Assembly: GCA_002423615.1 (NCBI GenBank)
Contig: DIKO01000106.1
Coordinates: 1-20,644 of the forward strand
Origin: Desulfobacteraceae bacterium UBA5616
GTDB lineage: Bacteria; Desulfobacterota; Desulfobacteria; Desulfobacterales; UBA5616
Length of the DNA: 20,644 bases
Direction of reading: 5' to 3'
The notes under the pieces are model-generated. The model was given only the letters and a program-made list of their open reading frames with translations, made no database searches and had not been told where the DNA came from. Both the position numbers and the translations under genes were made by a program. Shown piece by piece: positions 1-7,753 of the stretch (positions are counted from its first letter, which is position 1; each line of letters opens with the position of its first letter).

Positions 1-166
1 GAATGATCACCCTGATGGTGTCATCCTGGGATGCGCGGTCAAAGGCGTTGTTGAGATCATAGGTCATTTGAAGATCCTGCGCGTTCCTTGCACCGGGGCG
101 GTTCAGGACAATGTTTAAAATTCCGGGTTCCCTGGTGTCATATAAAATGGATTCATATTCAGGCAT
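1..166 (-). CDS. Enoyl-CoA hydratase/isomerase family protein, N-terminal part (runs off the window)
   Basis: Read by eye on the minus strand, this is an open frame of 55 codons beginning MPEYESILYDTREPGIL and continuing through LNIVLNRPGARNA. The 'v..i.LNRP.a.NA' pattern is the classic first strand/turn of the crotonase fold, so this should be an enoyl-CoA hydratase or isomerase acting on CoA thioesters in beta-oxidation. The ATG at 166 is preceded by AAGGAG with 8 nt spacing. The nearby ATG at 170 is out of frame and stops after three codons, which settles the start. The oxyanion-hole and catalytic glutamate segments lie outside the window, so the exact reaction cannot be assigned. The gene diverges from the L,D-transpeptidase gene across a 272-nt gap. 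Confidence 0.85.
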   Translation of the reverse strand, partial: MPEYESILYDTREPGILNIVLNRPGARNAQDLQMTYDLNNAFDRASQDDTIRVII

Positions 167-438
167 GCATTTTTCTCCTTGTGGGCTGGGGTTTCTGTCA
201 AATCGCGGTGGGAACATGACAATAAACTAAATCATTATCAAATATCCGGCAAAAATTGTATAAAAAAATGGTTGATTTCATATGAGAAGCTTTGTCGACC
301 GGATTAACTGTTTCCTGATGGTATAAAAATACTTGAAATAAATCACAGGGAATTGTAAAAAAAGAAAATTAAAAATTCAATCCTGTTTGCGCGTCTTATA
401 CCTATTGTAACCTGAAATCGAATCCGGATGGACTTGGA
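167..438. other. Divergent intergenic region between enoyl-CoA hydratase and L,D-transpeptidase genes
   Basis: This AT-rich 272-nt stretch must hold the promoters for both divergent genes. A TATAAA-like box lies near 322 but has no matching -35 hexamer at the usual distance. I see no convincing ORF, hairpin or palindrome. Confidence 0.4.
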
Positions 439-933
439 ATGAGGTGGAAAAATCTTTTGGGGATCACGGTTCTTTTCCTGGCGGTGCCCGCTCTTGTTTT
501 CGGCATGGAAAAACCCAACAAGGTACTGGTGATCAAATCCAAAAAAAAAATGTACCTGAAAAGGTACGACAAAATATTGAAAGAATACAATGTGGCCCTG
601 GGCACCAATCCTAAGGGGCCGAAACGCCGGCAGGGGGACGAGAAAACCCCTGAAGGCTGGTATATTCTCGATTACAAAAAGGAAAACAGCGGGTTTTATA
701 AATCCATCCACATCTCCTATCCCAATCATCATGATATTGAGCAGTCTGAAAAACTCGGCGCTTCTCCAGGCGGCATGATCATGATTCACGGGCAGCGCAA
801 CGGTCTGGAAGACCGTGAGAAAGTCATCCAGCAGTTTAACTGGACCACCGGATGCATCGCCGTGACCAACAGGGAAATGGATGAAATATGGAACGCCGTT
901 GAGATCGGAACCCCCATCGAAATACTCCCGTGA
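439..933 (+). CDS. Secreted L,D-transpeptidase (YkuD family, YafK-like)
   Basis: The 164-residue protein starts with a basic N-terminus and a hydrophobic stretch (about residues 5-22) that looks like a Sec signal peptide or anchor, so it should act in the periplasm. The YkuD catalytic core is complete: MIMIHGQ with His117, and NWTTGCIAVTN with the nucleophile Cys139, followed by EMDEIW as in the YafK subgroup. The family forms or cleaves meso-DAP-linked bonds in peptidoglycan, or attaches or removes lipoproteins. Peptidoglycan is the safe substrate call; the direction of reaction cannot be read from sequence. The start has only a weak ribosome site (GGA close upstream), but no better in-frame start exists. 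The stop overlaps a GTG start of the following methyltransferase remnant. Confidence 0.88.
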   Translation: MRWKNLLGITVLFLAVPALVFGMEKPNKVLVIKSKKKMYLKRYDKILKEYNVALGTNPKGPKRRQGDEKTPEGWYILDYKKENSGFYKSIHISYPNHHDIEQSEKLGASPGGMIMIHGQRNGLEDREKVIQQFNWTTGCIAVTNREMDEIWNAVEIGTPIEILP

Positions 934-1304
934 CCCTATCTTTTCCCGGACGGATCAAATTGAATCCGGATGCTTTTGATGCAGCCCTGGCCAACTGTTC
1001 GCGTCTTCCCCAGGGAGACATGATCCGATTGTCCCGGAAGGATTTCCGGGATATTCCCTCCCTGGAAAATCGGGTGATTCTCGTCAACCCGCCTTATGGC
1101 ATACGCCTTTCCCGGGAAAACCAGCTGGATGGGCTTTATCGCGATTTCGGCGATTTTCTGAAACACCGGTGCAGGGGGTCGGAAGTTTATATGTATTTTG
1201 GAAACCGGGAAATGATCAAAAAAATCGGTCTTAAGCCGTCCTGGAAAAAACCCGTGAAAAATGCCGGCCTGGACGGCAGGGTGGTGCGATATGACCTGTA
1301 TTGA
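930..1304 (+). pseudogene. C-terminal remnant of an RlmL-type THUMP/class I 23S rRNA guanine-N2 methyltransferase
   Basis: The 124-residue frame opens at GTG 930, overlapping the L,D-transpeptidase stop. It contains ILVNPPYGIRL, the motif IV N-P-P-Y catalytic loop of the RlmL/TrmN-like N2-guanine RNA methyltransferases. This is followed by the family-typical LYRDFGDFLK, VYMYFGNREMIKKIGLKPSWKKPVKNAGLDG and a final RYDLY. Complete family members are around 370-390 residues, with an N-terminal THUMP domain and a GxGxx SAM-binding motif I. Both are absent, because the DNA upstream is the transpeptidase gene. The first residues resemble the 'DxDPxAxxxAxxNA' strand after motif I, so the break falls just past the SAM-binding loop. 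The product could not bind SAM normally. I treat it as a remnant that may still be translated by coupling. The alternative, a standalone partner protein, is unlikely. Confidence 0.75.
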
Positions 1305-1333
1305 AAGGGCATTATAAATATGGATTTAAGTTT

Positions 1334-3106
1334 ATGGCATTGATGGGGATGCGGGATGTGTGCTGGGGCTTCGGCGGTGCGCCTTTGCTTGAAAACATTA
1401 CCTTTCATATTGAAAAGGGAGACCGGGTTTGTCTTCTGGGACGAAACGGGGCGGGAAAGACCACCCTGCTCAAAATCCTGTCAGGGGAAATTTTTCCGGA
1501 TACGGGTTCTGTCTGGCGCGGAACCGGAATCCGCCTTGCTTCTCTAAAGCAAGACGTGCCGGTGGATTTTTCGGGAACGATTTTCGACGTCGCGGCCCGT
1601 GGCTTCGGGGAAAAAGAGTGGGAAACCTCCCTCCAGGTTGAAAATATTCTCAGCCAGATGGGACTCGATCCGGAAGAAAGATTTTCAAACCTTTCCGCCG
1701 GAATGAAGCGCCGGGCGCTGTTCGCGCAGGCACTTGCCCGAAAACCCGATATTCTGCTCCTGGATGAGCCCACCAATCATCTCGACATCGAAGCCATCGC
1801 CTGGATGGAGGATTTTCTTTTAAAAAAGGTGAATACCCTTGTGTTTGTCTCCCATGACCGGGCATTTGTCAAAAAAATCGCCAACAGAATCATAGAGTTG
1901 GACCGCGGACGGATTTTTTCACAGAATTGCGATTACGATACCTTCCTGAAAAGAAGAGATGAAATACGCGATGCCGAAGACAAGGAAAACAGCGAGTTCG
2001 ACAAAAAACTGTCACGTGAGGAAGCCTGGATCCGGCAGGGGGTCAAGGCCAGAAGGACACGAAACGAAGGCAGGGTAGGGGCTTTGAAAAAAATGCGGGA
2101 AGAATTCAAGGCCCGCAGAAAAAAAACGGGAGATGTGAAATTCAAGCTGCAGGAATCCCAAAGAACCGGTAAACTGGTGATCCAGGCCGGAAACATCTCC
2201 TGGTCCTATGAGAACAATCTCGTTATCGACCGCTTTTCCACTGTTGTCATGCGGGGGGAGAAAATCGGGATCATCGGACCCAACGGGGTGGGCAAAACCA
2301 CCCTTTTAAAACTCCTCTTGAAGGAAATACCCCCTGATGCCGGGGATGTCCGCCACGGCACCCACCTCGAGACCGCGTATTTCGATCAGATGAGAGACCG
2401 CCTCGACGAAGACAAGACGGTTTATGAAAATATCGGCGAGGGAAACGATTTTATTTTTATAAACGGTGAAAAACGCCATGTGGTGGGTTACCTCCAGGAT
2501 TTTCTGTTCCCGCCGGAAAGGTGCAGGACGCCGGTGCATATTCTCTCGGGAGGAGAAAAAAACAGGCTGCTTCTGGCGAAGCTTTTTGCCAGACCCGCCA
2601 ACGTTCTGGTGCTGGACGAACCCACCAATGATCTCGATATGGAAACCCTGGAACTTCTCGAAGATCTGCTGTTTCAATACACGGGCACAATTCTTCTGGT
2701 CAGCCATGACCGGGCTTTTTTAAACAATGTCGTTACCGGAACCCTGGTTTTTGAAGGAAACGGGAAGTTGAACGAATATCCCGGAGGATATGACGACTGG
2801 CTTTCCCAGAGGCCGGATCCAGAGGTTCCGGCCTTGGTGAAGAAGGATAAAAAGGGCAGGGAAAAACCGGCATCCGCCAAAACCCGCAGACCGGGGTACA
2901 TGGAAAAACGGGAGTTGGAAGAACTGCCCGGCAGAATCGATGCGCTTGAAAGAGAACGGGAAGAACTCCACGCCGAACTTTCCAACCCCCTGTTCTATAA
3001 AAAGGAAAGAACGGAGATGGCCGGGCTCAAAGCCCGGCTCGAGATTGTCGAAGCCGCCATTGAAAATGCTTACAGTCGCTGGGATGAACTGGACGGCGCC
3101 GAGTAG
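1334..3106 (+). CDS. uup: ABC-F family ATPase, Uup-like, with C-terminal coiled coil
   Basis: This is a soluble twin-ATPase of about 590 residues with no transmembrane segments. Domain 1 has Walker A GRNGAGKTT (about 36-44), signature LSAGMKRR and Walker B LLLDEPTNHLD. Domain 2 has GPNGVGKTT (about 315-323), LSGGEKNRLLLAKL and VLVLDEPTNDLD. A charged linker separates the domains. The second-domain stretch GYLQDFLFPPERCRTPVH and the charged C-terminal helix pair (last ~70 residues) are typical of Uup, which acts at the ribosome or on branched DNA. Domain 1 has LSAGM instead of canonical LSGGx. I prefer ATG 1334 (MALMGMRDV...), which matches where relatives begin. An in-frame TTG at 1301 overlaps the upstream stop and would add 11 residues. 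Ribosome-binding signals are weak at both starts. The 3' end overlaps the convergent hydrolase gene by 37 nt. Confidence 0.9.
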   Translation: MALMGMRDVCWGFGGAPLLENITFHIEKGDRVCLLGRNGAGKTTLLKILSGEIFPDTGSVWRGTGIRLASLKQDVPVDFSGTIFDVAARGFGEKEWETSLQVENILSQMGLDPEERFSNLSAGMKRRALFAQALARKPDILLLDEPTNHLDIEAIAWMEDFLLKKVNTLVFVSHDRAFVKKIANRIIELDRGRIFSQNCDYDTFLKRRDEIRDAEDKENSEFDKKLSREEAWIRQGVKARRTRNEGRVGALKKMREEFKARRKKTGDVKFKLQESQRTGKLVIQAGNISWSYENNLVIDRFSTVVMRGEKIGIIGPNGVGKTTLLKLLLKEIPPDAGDVRHGTHLETAYFDQMRDRLDEDKTVYENIGEGNDFIFINGEKRHVVGYLQDFLFPPERCRTPVHILSGGEKNRLLLAKLFARPANVLVLDEPTNDLDMETLELLEDLLFQYTGTILLVSHDRAFLNNVVTGTLVFEGNGKLNEYPGGYDDWLSQRPDPEVPALVKKDKKGREKPASAKTRRPGYMEKRELEELPGRIDALEREREELHAELSNPLFYKKERTEMAGLKARLEIVEAAIENAYSRWDELDGAE

Positions 3107-4071
3107 GTGATAATCCCGTTTATCAGTTCCCGTGAAATAAAATTCCGGTCTTCCAGAAACCTCAAATGGGCGATGGCCTCCCCCGTGGCAAACCATTTCT
3201 GCATGACGGGAAAATCTTCCCACGATTTGGCCACGATGTCCCAGGTCATTTCAGAAGCGGTGCGATAGGCATTTCTGGGTCCTCTTTCCAGAATGGCGAG
3301 GACTTCATTGGCCCTGACCCGGTGATGCTCTATCAGCTCTTCTATCCTTTTTTCCAGGTCCCGGATCACGCTCCGGTGGCCCGGCAGACAGAGACTGACC
3401 TCTAAATTTCTTATTTTATCAAGGCTTTGGATGTATTTCCCCAAAGGGTCATCGTCATCGGTCCAGGCCTGGATGTTGGGGGTGATGTCCCCCAGCACAT
3501 GGTCCCCGGAAAAGAGGATTTTATTCCGTGCATCATACAGGCAGACATGGCCTCCGGTGTGACCGGGCGTTTCAATCACCTGAAGCCTGTATTCGCCAAT
3601 GGTGAAACCGTCTCCTTCCTTGAGGTGAATGTAATTCACGACGGCCTGGGGGCCGTACTTGAATCCGGGATGGTTTTCCTGGGCCCATCGAAGTTCGGCT
3701 TCGGGGAAACCGCTGATGGCGGCATAATCCCCCATGGGGACCTTGCGGGCATGGGTCGTGGAGCCCGCTTCCATGGCCAGGGCGTCGGATGTGCCCATAT
3801 AGGCCTTTGACCCGTTTCTCAACAGGGTAAAGACCAGCCCCTGGTGGTCTGCATGATAGTGGGTGGCGATGATGTCCGTTCTCCCAAGGTCAATGCCAAG
3901 GGCTGAAAGTGCAGGGTTCAGTACTTCCTGGCATTCGGGCCGGTTCATGCCGGTGTCGATGATCAAATTCCGGTCTTCCGATGTCAGCACATAGGAATTG
4001 ATTTCCTTTAACGGGTTTCCGGGAAGGGGAAGGACAATACGAAAAAGACCGGGTAAAATTTCTTCCATCAT
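3070..4071 (-). CDS. MBL-fold metallo-hydrolase with C-terminal winged-helix region (LACTB2/glyoxalase II-like)
   Basis: The 333-residue protein has the metallo-beta-lactamase metal motif THYHADH (His71, His73, Asp75, His76). It also has ETPGHTGGH (His171), LFSGDHVLG (Asp190) and LPGHRSV (His232), so the full two-metal site is present. The last ~90 residues resemble the winged-helix tail found in LACTB2-like hydrolases. It probably hydrolyses a thioester, ester or phosphodiester; the substrate is not readable. Beside acyl-CoA dehydrogenase genes a thioesterase role is possible, but LACTB2 relatives are nucleases. Start ATG 4071 has AGGAG about 7 nt upstream. A second ATG follows immediately at 4068. 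It is the last gene of a minus-strand series, 81 nt after the acyl-CoA dehydrogenase, with an inverted repeat in between. Confidence 0.87.
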   Translation of the reverse strand: MMEEILPGLFRIVLPLPGNPLKEINSYVLTSEDRNLIIDTGMNRPECQEVLNPALSALGIDLGRTDIIATHYHADHQGLVFTLLRNGSKAYMGTSDALAMEAGSTTHARKVPMGDYAAISGFPEAELRWAQENHPGFKYGPQAVVNYIHLKEGDGFTIGEYRLQVIETPGHTGGHVCLYDARNKILFSGDHVLGDITPNIQAWTDDDDPLGKYIQSLDKIRNLEVSLCLPGHRSVIRDLEKRIEELIEHHRVRANEVLAILERGPRNAYRTASEMTWDIVAKSWEDFPVMQKWFATGEAIAHLRFLEDRNFISRELINGIITYSAPSSSSQRL

Positions 4072-4118
4072 GAAATGCTCCTGGTGAATCAGGGTTTGAA
4101 TGCAAGAGAATCGAGGGT

Positions 4119-4144
4119 GGGGTGGTTTAACGGAAAACCGCCCC
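4119..4144. repeat. Inverted repeat between acyl-CoA dehydrogenase and MBL hydrolase genes
   Basis: Ten-base arms GGGGTGGTTT (4119-4128) and AAACCGCCCC (4135-4144) flank a 6-nt loop. There is one non-Watson-Crick position, which is a U-G wobble in plus-strand RNA and a C-A mismatch in minus-strand RNA. No U-tract follows on the minus strand. It could attenuate read-through between the two minus-strand genes or stabilise mRNA ends. Confidence 0.5.
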
Positions 4145-4152
4145 GGCTGTTC

Positions 4153-5076
4153 TTATAAGGACAAGAGTTTCAGAAGTCTTTCATGGTGATAGTCCTGATC
4201 TCCGAGGACGACTTCATTGGCTTTTGCGCGTTTCAGATAGTAATGGATCTCGTTCTCCCAGACAAACCCTGTTCCCCCCAGAACCTGCACGGTTCCGCAG
4301 GTGACATTGTAGAACATGGGAGGAATATAGGCTTTTGCCGCTGATGCGGCGATGGCGCGATCCATGGCGCGGTTCAGGGGGGCCCATCCCTTGTCGACCT
4401 CTCCCAGAATATCCCCGGCGGATACGGCGACATTTTTAAATTCAACGGCGCAGTATTTACGGGTGGAATCCATGGTGGGCAGAAGGGACACGGTGACGCC
4501 GTTTTTCTTGGGGTCCACCATAAACAGGGTGATGCCGTTTGACGGGTCGTTTCCCGGGCTGGTGCGGGCGGCGCAGATGATGAAATTGGACTCATGGGCG
4601 TCGGATACCAGCACCTTGGATCCATTGAGGACAAAGTCTTTTCCCTGTGCTTTGGCCTCCATCTGAATGTAGGTCGGGTCGGCGCCGCTGTCCGGCTCGA
4701 AAACAGCGAGGGTGCCTTTGATTTTGCCGTCGACGATCTGGGGTAGATATTTTTCCTTCTGGGCTTCGGTGCCGGCAGCCAGAAGCGTCTCCGCGGCATA
4801 CATCACGGTTGAGAAGAAGGGCCCCGGCATCATGAATCGTCCGGATTCTTCCAGGACCATGACCATATCGATGAGTTCCATCCCCATGCCGCTGTACTTT
4901 TCGGGAATGCACATGGCCGGCCAGTCCAGTTCAATGATCTTTGACCAGAATTTATCGGTATAGCCCTTTTTGTCATCGAACATTTCGCTGATGAAATCAA
5001 TCGGGCATTCGTTTTTCAAGAACCTGCGCGCTTCCTTGGCCATATCCTGCTGGGCCTTGCTTAATGTAATATCCAT
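4153..5076 (-). CDS. Acyl-CoA dehydrogenase (FadE-type) with an apparent in-frame internal deletion
   Basis: The 307-residue protein follows the acyl-CoA dehydrogenase plan: N-terminal helical domain (1-115), beta domain with TLAVFEPDSGADP (about 122-134), FVLNGSKVLVSDA and a DILGEVDKGW turn. The chain then reads NRAMDRAIAASAAKAY. Normal members have about 70 more helical residues at this point, including the (R/V)xFGxxI flavin/dimer motif. After the gap the C-terminus resumes normally with VQVLGGTGFVWE and YYLKRAKANEVVLGD. Typical length is about 375-390 residues, so the shortfall matches a missing block at residue ~245. The frame is open throughout, so a protein is probably made but is unlikely to fold or bind FAD normally. 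It starts 14 nt after the previous dehydrogenase with a GGAGGG ribosome site. The pair resembles adjacent FadE genes that form heteromeric dehydrogenases. Confidence 0.85.
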   Translation of the reverse strand: MDITLSKAQQDMAKEARRFLKNECPIDFISEMFDDKKGYTDKFWSKIIELDWPAMCIPEKYSGMGMELIDMVMVLEESGRFMMPGPFFSTVMYAAETLLAAGTEAQKEKYLPQIVDGKIKGTLAVFEPDSGADPTYIQMEAKAQGKDFVLNGSKVLVSDAHESNFIICAARTSPGNDPSNGITLFMVDPKKNGVTVSLLPTMDSTRKYCAVEFKNVAVSAGDILGEVDKGWAPLNRAMDRAIAASAAKAYIPPMFYNVTCGTVQVLGGTGFVWENEIHYYLKRAKANEVVLGDQDYHHERLLKLLSL

Positions 5077-5090
5077 GGCTTAATCCCTCC

Positions 5091-6311
5091 TTATTTTCTG
5101 ACCACGGCTCTGGAGGCGTCCTTGGGTAGACCCAGAACGCGTTCGCCGATGATGTTTTTCTGAATTTCCGTGCTCCCCGCTTCGATGGTGTTCCCCTTGG
5201 CGCGCAAAAACGCGTACTGCCAGGTCCCATCCCCGATGGAGTAGGGGGATCCTTCGCCGACCTGTCCCAGAGGTCCCTGCATCATGACCGCATCGTTGGT
5301 GATCATGGGGTTGGGCACGCTCCAGAGCAGCTTGCCGATGGAGCCTTCCGGACCTGGAACACCGCCTTTGATCAGTTTGCTGAAGTTGCGCAGTCCATGA
5401 TATTTCAGGACCATGGTTTCAATATAGTGGTGGGCGATCTTCTGCCGGACGACGGGGTTCTCGATAACCGGTTTGCCGGAACGTTTGGCGGTTTTTGCCA
5501 TATTAAAGTACCGCTTCATCATTTTCTCATAGGAAGAGGCCATGGTGACGTCACCAATGGCGCGTTCAAACATCAGGGTCGTGATGGCGATCATCCATCC
5601 ATCCCCTTCTTTGCCCACGAGGTCTTCGACGGGTACCTTGACATTGTCCATGAACACTTCATTGAACTCGGCTTCTCCGGTCATCTGTTTCATGGGGCGT
5701 ACATCGACGCCGGGCGCCTTCATGTCGAGGAGGAGGTAGCTCAATCCCCGGTGCTTGGTGGTTTCCGGCTCGGTCCGGACCAGGAGAATGCAGTGATCCG
5801 CCATGTGGGCAATGCTGGTCCAGACTTTCTGGCCGTTGACCACATAGTGATCCCCCTTCCGGATGGCCATGGTTGAAACATTGGCCACGTCGGAACCGGC
5901 GCCCGGTTCGCTGAATCCCTGGCACCAGAGTTGTGTTCCGTCCATGATCCTGGGCAGATATTTTCTTTTCTGTTCCTCGTTGCCGCAGGTGTGAATGGTG
6001 GGTACCGCCATGCCGAAGGTGATTCCCCCGGGACCTCTTAATTCCATGCAGGTCGAGGCAATGGTCTGAAGAACGATGCTCTCTTCAATGATGGTTTTGC
6101 CCTGGCCGCCGTATTCCTTGGCATAGTGCATGCCCGCATAACCGCCCTCGGAAAGCCTTTTCTGAAAGGCCTTGTAAGCAACCAGATGCTCTTCGGGCGT
6201 GTTATAATTTCTGGGTTTTTCAGGGTCGAAACCTTCGGGCAGGTTCTTTTCCAGCCACGAGACGAATTCCTTCCGGAATCCCTCCTGTTCGGGTGTGAGT
6301 CGATAATCCAT
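5091..6311 (-). CDS. Acyl-CoA dehydrogenase, full length (FadE-type)
   Basis: I start this 406-residue protein at ATG 6311 (MDYRLTPEQEGFRKE), which has a near-perfect AAGGAGG site 5-6 nt upstream. The frame stays open further upstream but that part looks non-coding. Domain order is regular: N-terminal helices, LWCQGFSEPGAGSDVA and HYVVNGQKVWTS in the FAD/substrate beta domain, VPVEDLVGKEGDGW, then the C-terminal helical domain ending NTIEAGSTEIQKNIIGERVLGLP. The glutamate of IEAGSTEIQ sits where the catalytic base of medium-chain-type enzymes lies. It should oxidise an acyl-CoA to the 2-enoyl-CoA and pass electrons to ETF. It is followed after 14 nt by a second dehydrogenase gene, so the two are probably one transcript and possibly one alpha/beta enzyme. 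Chain length or ring specificity is not readable. Confidence 0.92.
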   Translation of the reverse strand: MDYRLTPEQEGFRKEFVSWLEKNLPEGFDPEKPRNYNTPEEHLVAYKAFQKRLSEGGYAGMHYAKEYGGQGKTIIEESIVLQTIASTCMELRGPGGITFGMAVPTIHTCGNEEQKRKYLPRIMDGTQLWCQGFSEPGAGSDVANVSTMAIRKGDHYVVNGQKVWTSIAHMADHCILLVRTEPETTKHRGLSYLLLDMKAPGVDVRPMKQMTGEAEFNEVFMDNVKVPVEDLVGKEGDGWMIAITTLMFERAIGDVTMASSYEKMMKRYFNMAKTAKRSGKPVIENPVVRQKIAHHYIETMVLKYHGLRNFSKLIKGGVPGPEGSIGKLLWSVPNPMITNDAVMMQGPLGQVGEGSPYSIGDGTWQYAFLRAKGNTIEAGSTEIQKNIIGERVLGLPKDASRAVVRK

Positions 6312-6742
6312 AATTTCCTCCTTAAAAATTAGATGGTGACCAATAAGATGAACAACCTTCTCACCGTGTGTCGCAGAATTGACGGGTAAGGGACCAAAAG
6401 GGGTGATTTCAGTGGAAAAGATGAAAGCACCTTTGGATAACCTCCAGATAATGTAGTATTGCAATATTGGTAAGTTGGACGACTTTAGCAAATAAACGTT
6501 CGTTATTTTAATTTTCTTGCCCAGATTTAATTTTTTGTCAACCATCTTTTGTGAAGGGCTTTATCCTTTATGGATGCAACGGGTGAAGGATGAATGGGCA
6601 AACCGATGGAAATCAGGGTTGTATCCGCAATCCTTCGATGCTATGAGGGCGATTCCGGGCGGACGAAAATAATCCCTGCGCTCTATCCGGGGTTTTCAGG
6701 ACCCGCGTCGGGTTATCACAAAAAGAAAGGCGATCTCGCGCT
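6312..6742. other. 431-nt intergenic region between divergent acyl-CoA dehydrogenase and Dus genes
   Basis: This region holds the upstream sequences of both divergent genes. I find an exact TTGACA on the minus strand (6541-6536) and a short dyad (6491-6507), listed separately. A ~50-codon plus-strand frame starting near 6607 has no ribosome site or recognisable similarity. I see no RNA gene or riboswitch. Confidence 0.5.
6491..6507. promoter_or_regulatory. Candidate operator dyad upstream of acyl-CoA dehydrogenase genes
   Basis: The 17-mer AATAAACGTTCGTTATT has 5-bp arms AATAA/TTATT around an ACGTTCG core. It lies about 30 nt downstream of an exact TTGACA on the minus strand, where a repressor could block transcription of the dehydrogenase pair. 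CG-rich cores of this kind occur in TetR-type fatty-acid regulator sites, but no regulator gene is in the window. The assignment is tentative. Confidence 0.25.
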
Positions 6743-7750
6743 TTGCCGGATTTAAAGCTTTATATGGCACCTATCAGGGGCGTTACCGATCATGTTTTCA
6801 GGAACGCCTTTGCCGAGCATTTCGGCGGGTTTGACCTGGCGGTCGCCCCGTTTATTCCCAGCAAGCGGGATAATTCAGTCAAAAAAAAATATGTCCGGGA
6901 TCTGTGGCCGGAGAACAATCCGGCGATGCCGGTCATTGCACAGATTCTAAGTAATGCCGCGACGGATTTCGTGATTTTGGCCAATTACATCTATGACCTG
7001 GGATATCAGACCGTCAACTGGAACCTGGGCTGCCCTTATCCTATGGTCGCCAACAAAAAACGGGGTTCGGGACTTCTGCCCCATACGGACAGAATCCATG
7101 AGTTTCTGGAATATGCCATTCCCCGGTTAAAGGGTGATCTTTCCATCAAACTCCGGCTGGGGTGGCAAACCCATGAAGACATATTCAGATTAATTCCGGT
7201 TCTGAATCAATTTCCCGTCAAAGAGCTGATCATTCATCCCCGGACGGGAATTCAGCGGTATCATGGAAAACCCGACCTGGATGCCCTGGATCAATGTCTG
7301 GGACAGGTTCATCATCCGGTGGTGTATAACGGCGATATCCGGACATTGGGGGATTTCAGACGATTATCCCTCCGTTTCGGGAACCTGGACCGGTGGATGA
7401 TCGGACGGGGCGCTATTGCCGATCCCTTTTTGCCCATGACGATTAAAGCCGGGAAGAATGATGTCCGGGACCGGGCGTATCTCATGAAACGGTTTCACGA
7501 TACCCTGGTGGATCGTTACATGGTCATTCTTGACGGACCCGGCCATGTTCTGAACAAGATGAAGGGACTCTGGCAGTATTTTTCATTGTTCTTTCCCGAT
7601 TGCGGCACCGCATTGAAAAAAATAAAAAAGTCCCGGACCCCGGAACAGTATCGGGAGAGAGTGGAAATGCTTTTTGATGAGCATGTCGAATATGCTGACG
7701 GTATGAACAAGGAGGAACAGGGGAGTACCGGGATGAATATAAAGATATAA
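6743..7750 (+). CDS. tRNA-dihydrouridine synthase (Dus family)
   Basis: This is a 335-residue flavoprotein of the Dus TIM-barrel family, which reduces uridine in tRNA D-loops using FMN and NADPH. The N-terminus LKLYMAPIRGVTDHVFR is the family's MAPMxGVTD strand. VNWNLGCPYPMVANKKRGSG carries the catalytic cysteine (Cys97), followed by SIKLRLGW, IIHPRTGIQRYHGKPD and VYNGDI for tRNA and FMN contacts. The chosen TTG start at 6743 gives MPDLKLYMAP, which fits relatives. The next ATG at 6764 would cut into the first strand. An AAAGG lies about 12 nt upstream, so initiation looks weak. I do not assign a Dus A/B/C subtype. The stop lies 3 nt from the convergent DarP-like gene. Confidence 0.88.
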   Translation: MPDLKLYMAPIRGVTDHVFRNAFAEHFGGFDLAVAPFIPSKRDNSVKKKYVRDLWPENNPAMPVIAQILSNAATDFVILANYIYDLGYQTVNWNLGCPYPMVANKKRGSGLLPHTDRIHEFLEYAIPRLKGDLSIKLRLGWQTHEDIFRLIPVLNQFPVKELIIHPRTGIQRYHGKPDLDALDQCLGQVHHPVVYNGDIRTLGDFRRLSLRFGNLDRWMIGRGAIADPFLPMTIKAGKNDVRDRAYLMKRFHDTLVDRYMVILDGPGHVLNKMKGLWQYFSLFFPDCGTALKKIKKSRTPEQYRERVEMLFDEHVEYADGMNKEEQGSTGMNIKI

Positions 7751-7753
7751 AAC

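Noticed and set aside
439..789. Minus-strand 148-codon frame opposite the L,D-transpeptidase gene
   Set aside because: It is the antisense shadow of a gene with a complete YkuD catalytic motif, and has no motif of its own.
4119..4144. Intrinsic terminator for the acyl-CoA dehydrogenase pair
   Set aside because: The stem has a C-A mismatch on the transcribed strand, no U-tract follows, and it begins 9 nt after the stop. It is kept only as an inverted repeat.
6312..6545. N-terminal extension of the first acyl-CoA dehydrogenase by 78 residues
   Set aside because: The extension has low-complexity, non-coding character. ATG 6311 has a near-perfect ribosome site and matches where the family begins.
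6607..6756. Plus-strand ~50-codon frame beginning MEIRVVSAILRC upstream of the Dus gene
   Set aside because: No ribosome site, no recognisable motif, and it runs into the Dus start region. Probably chance.
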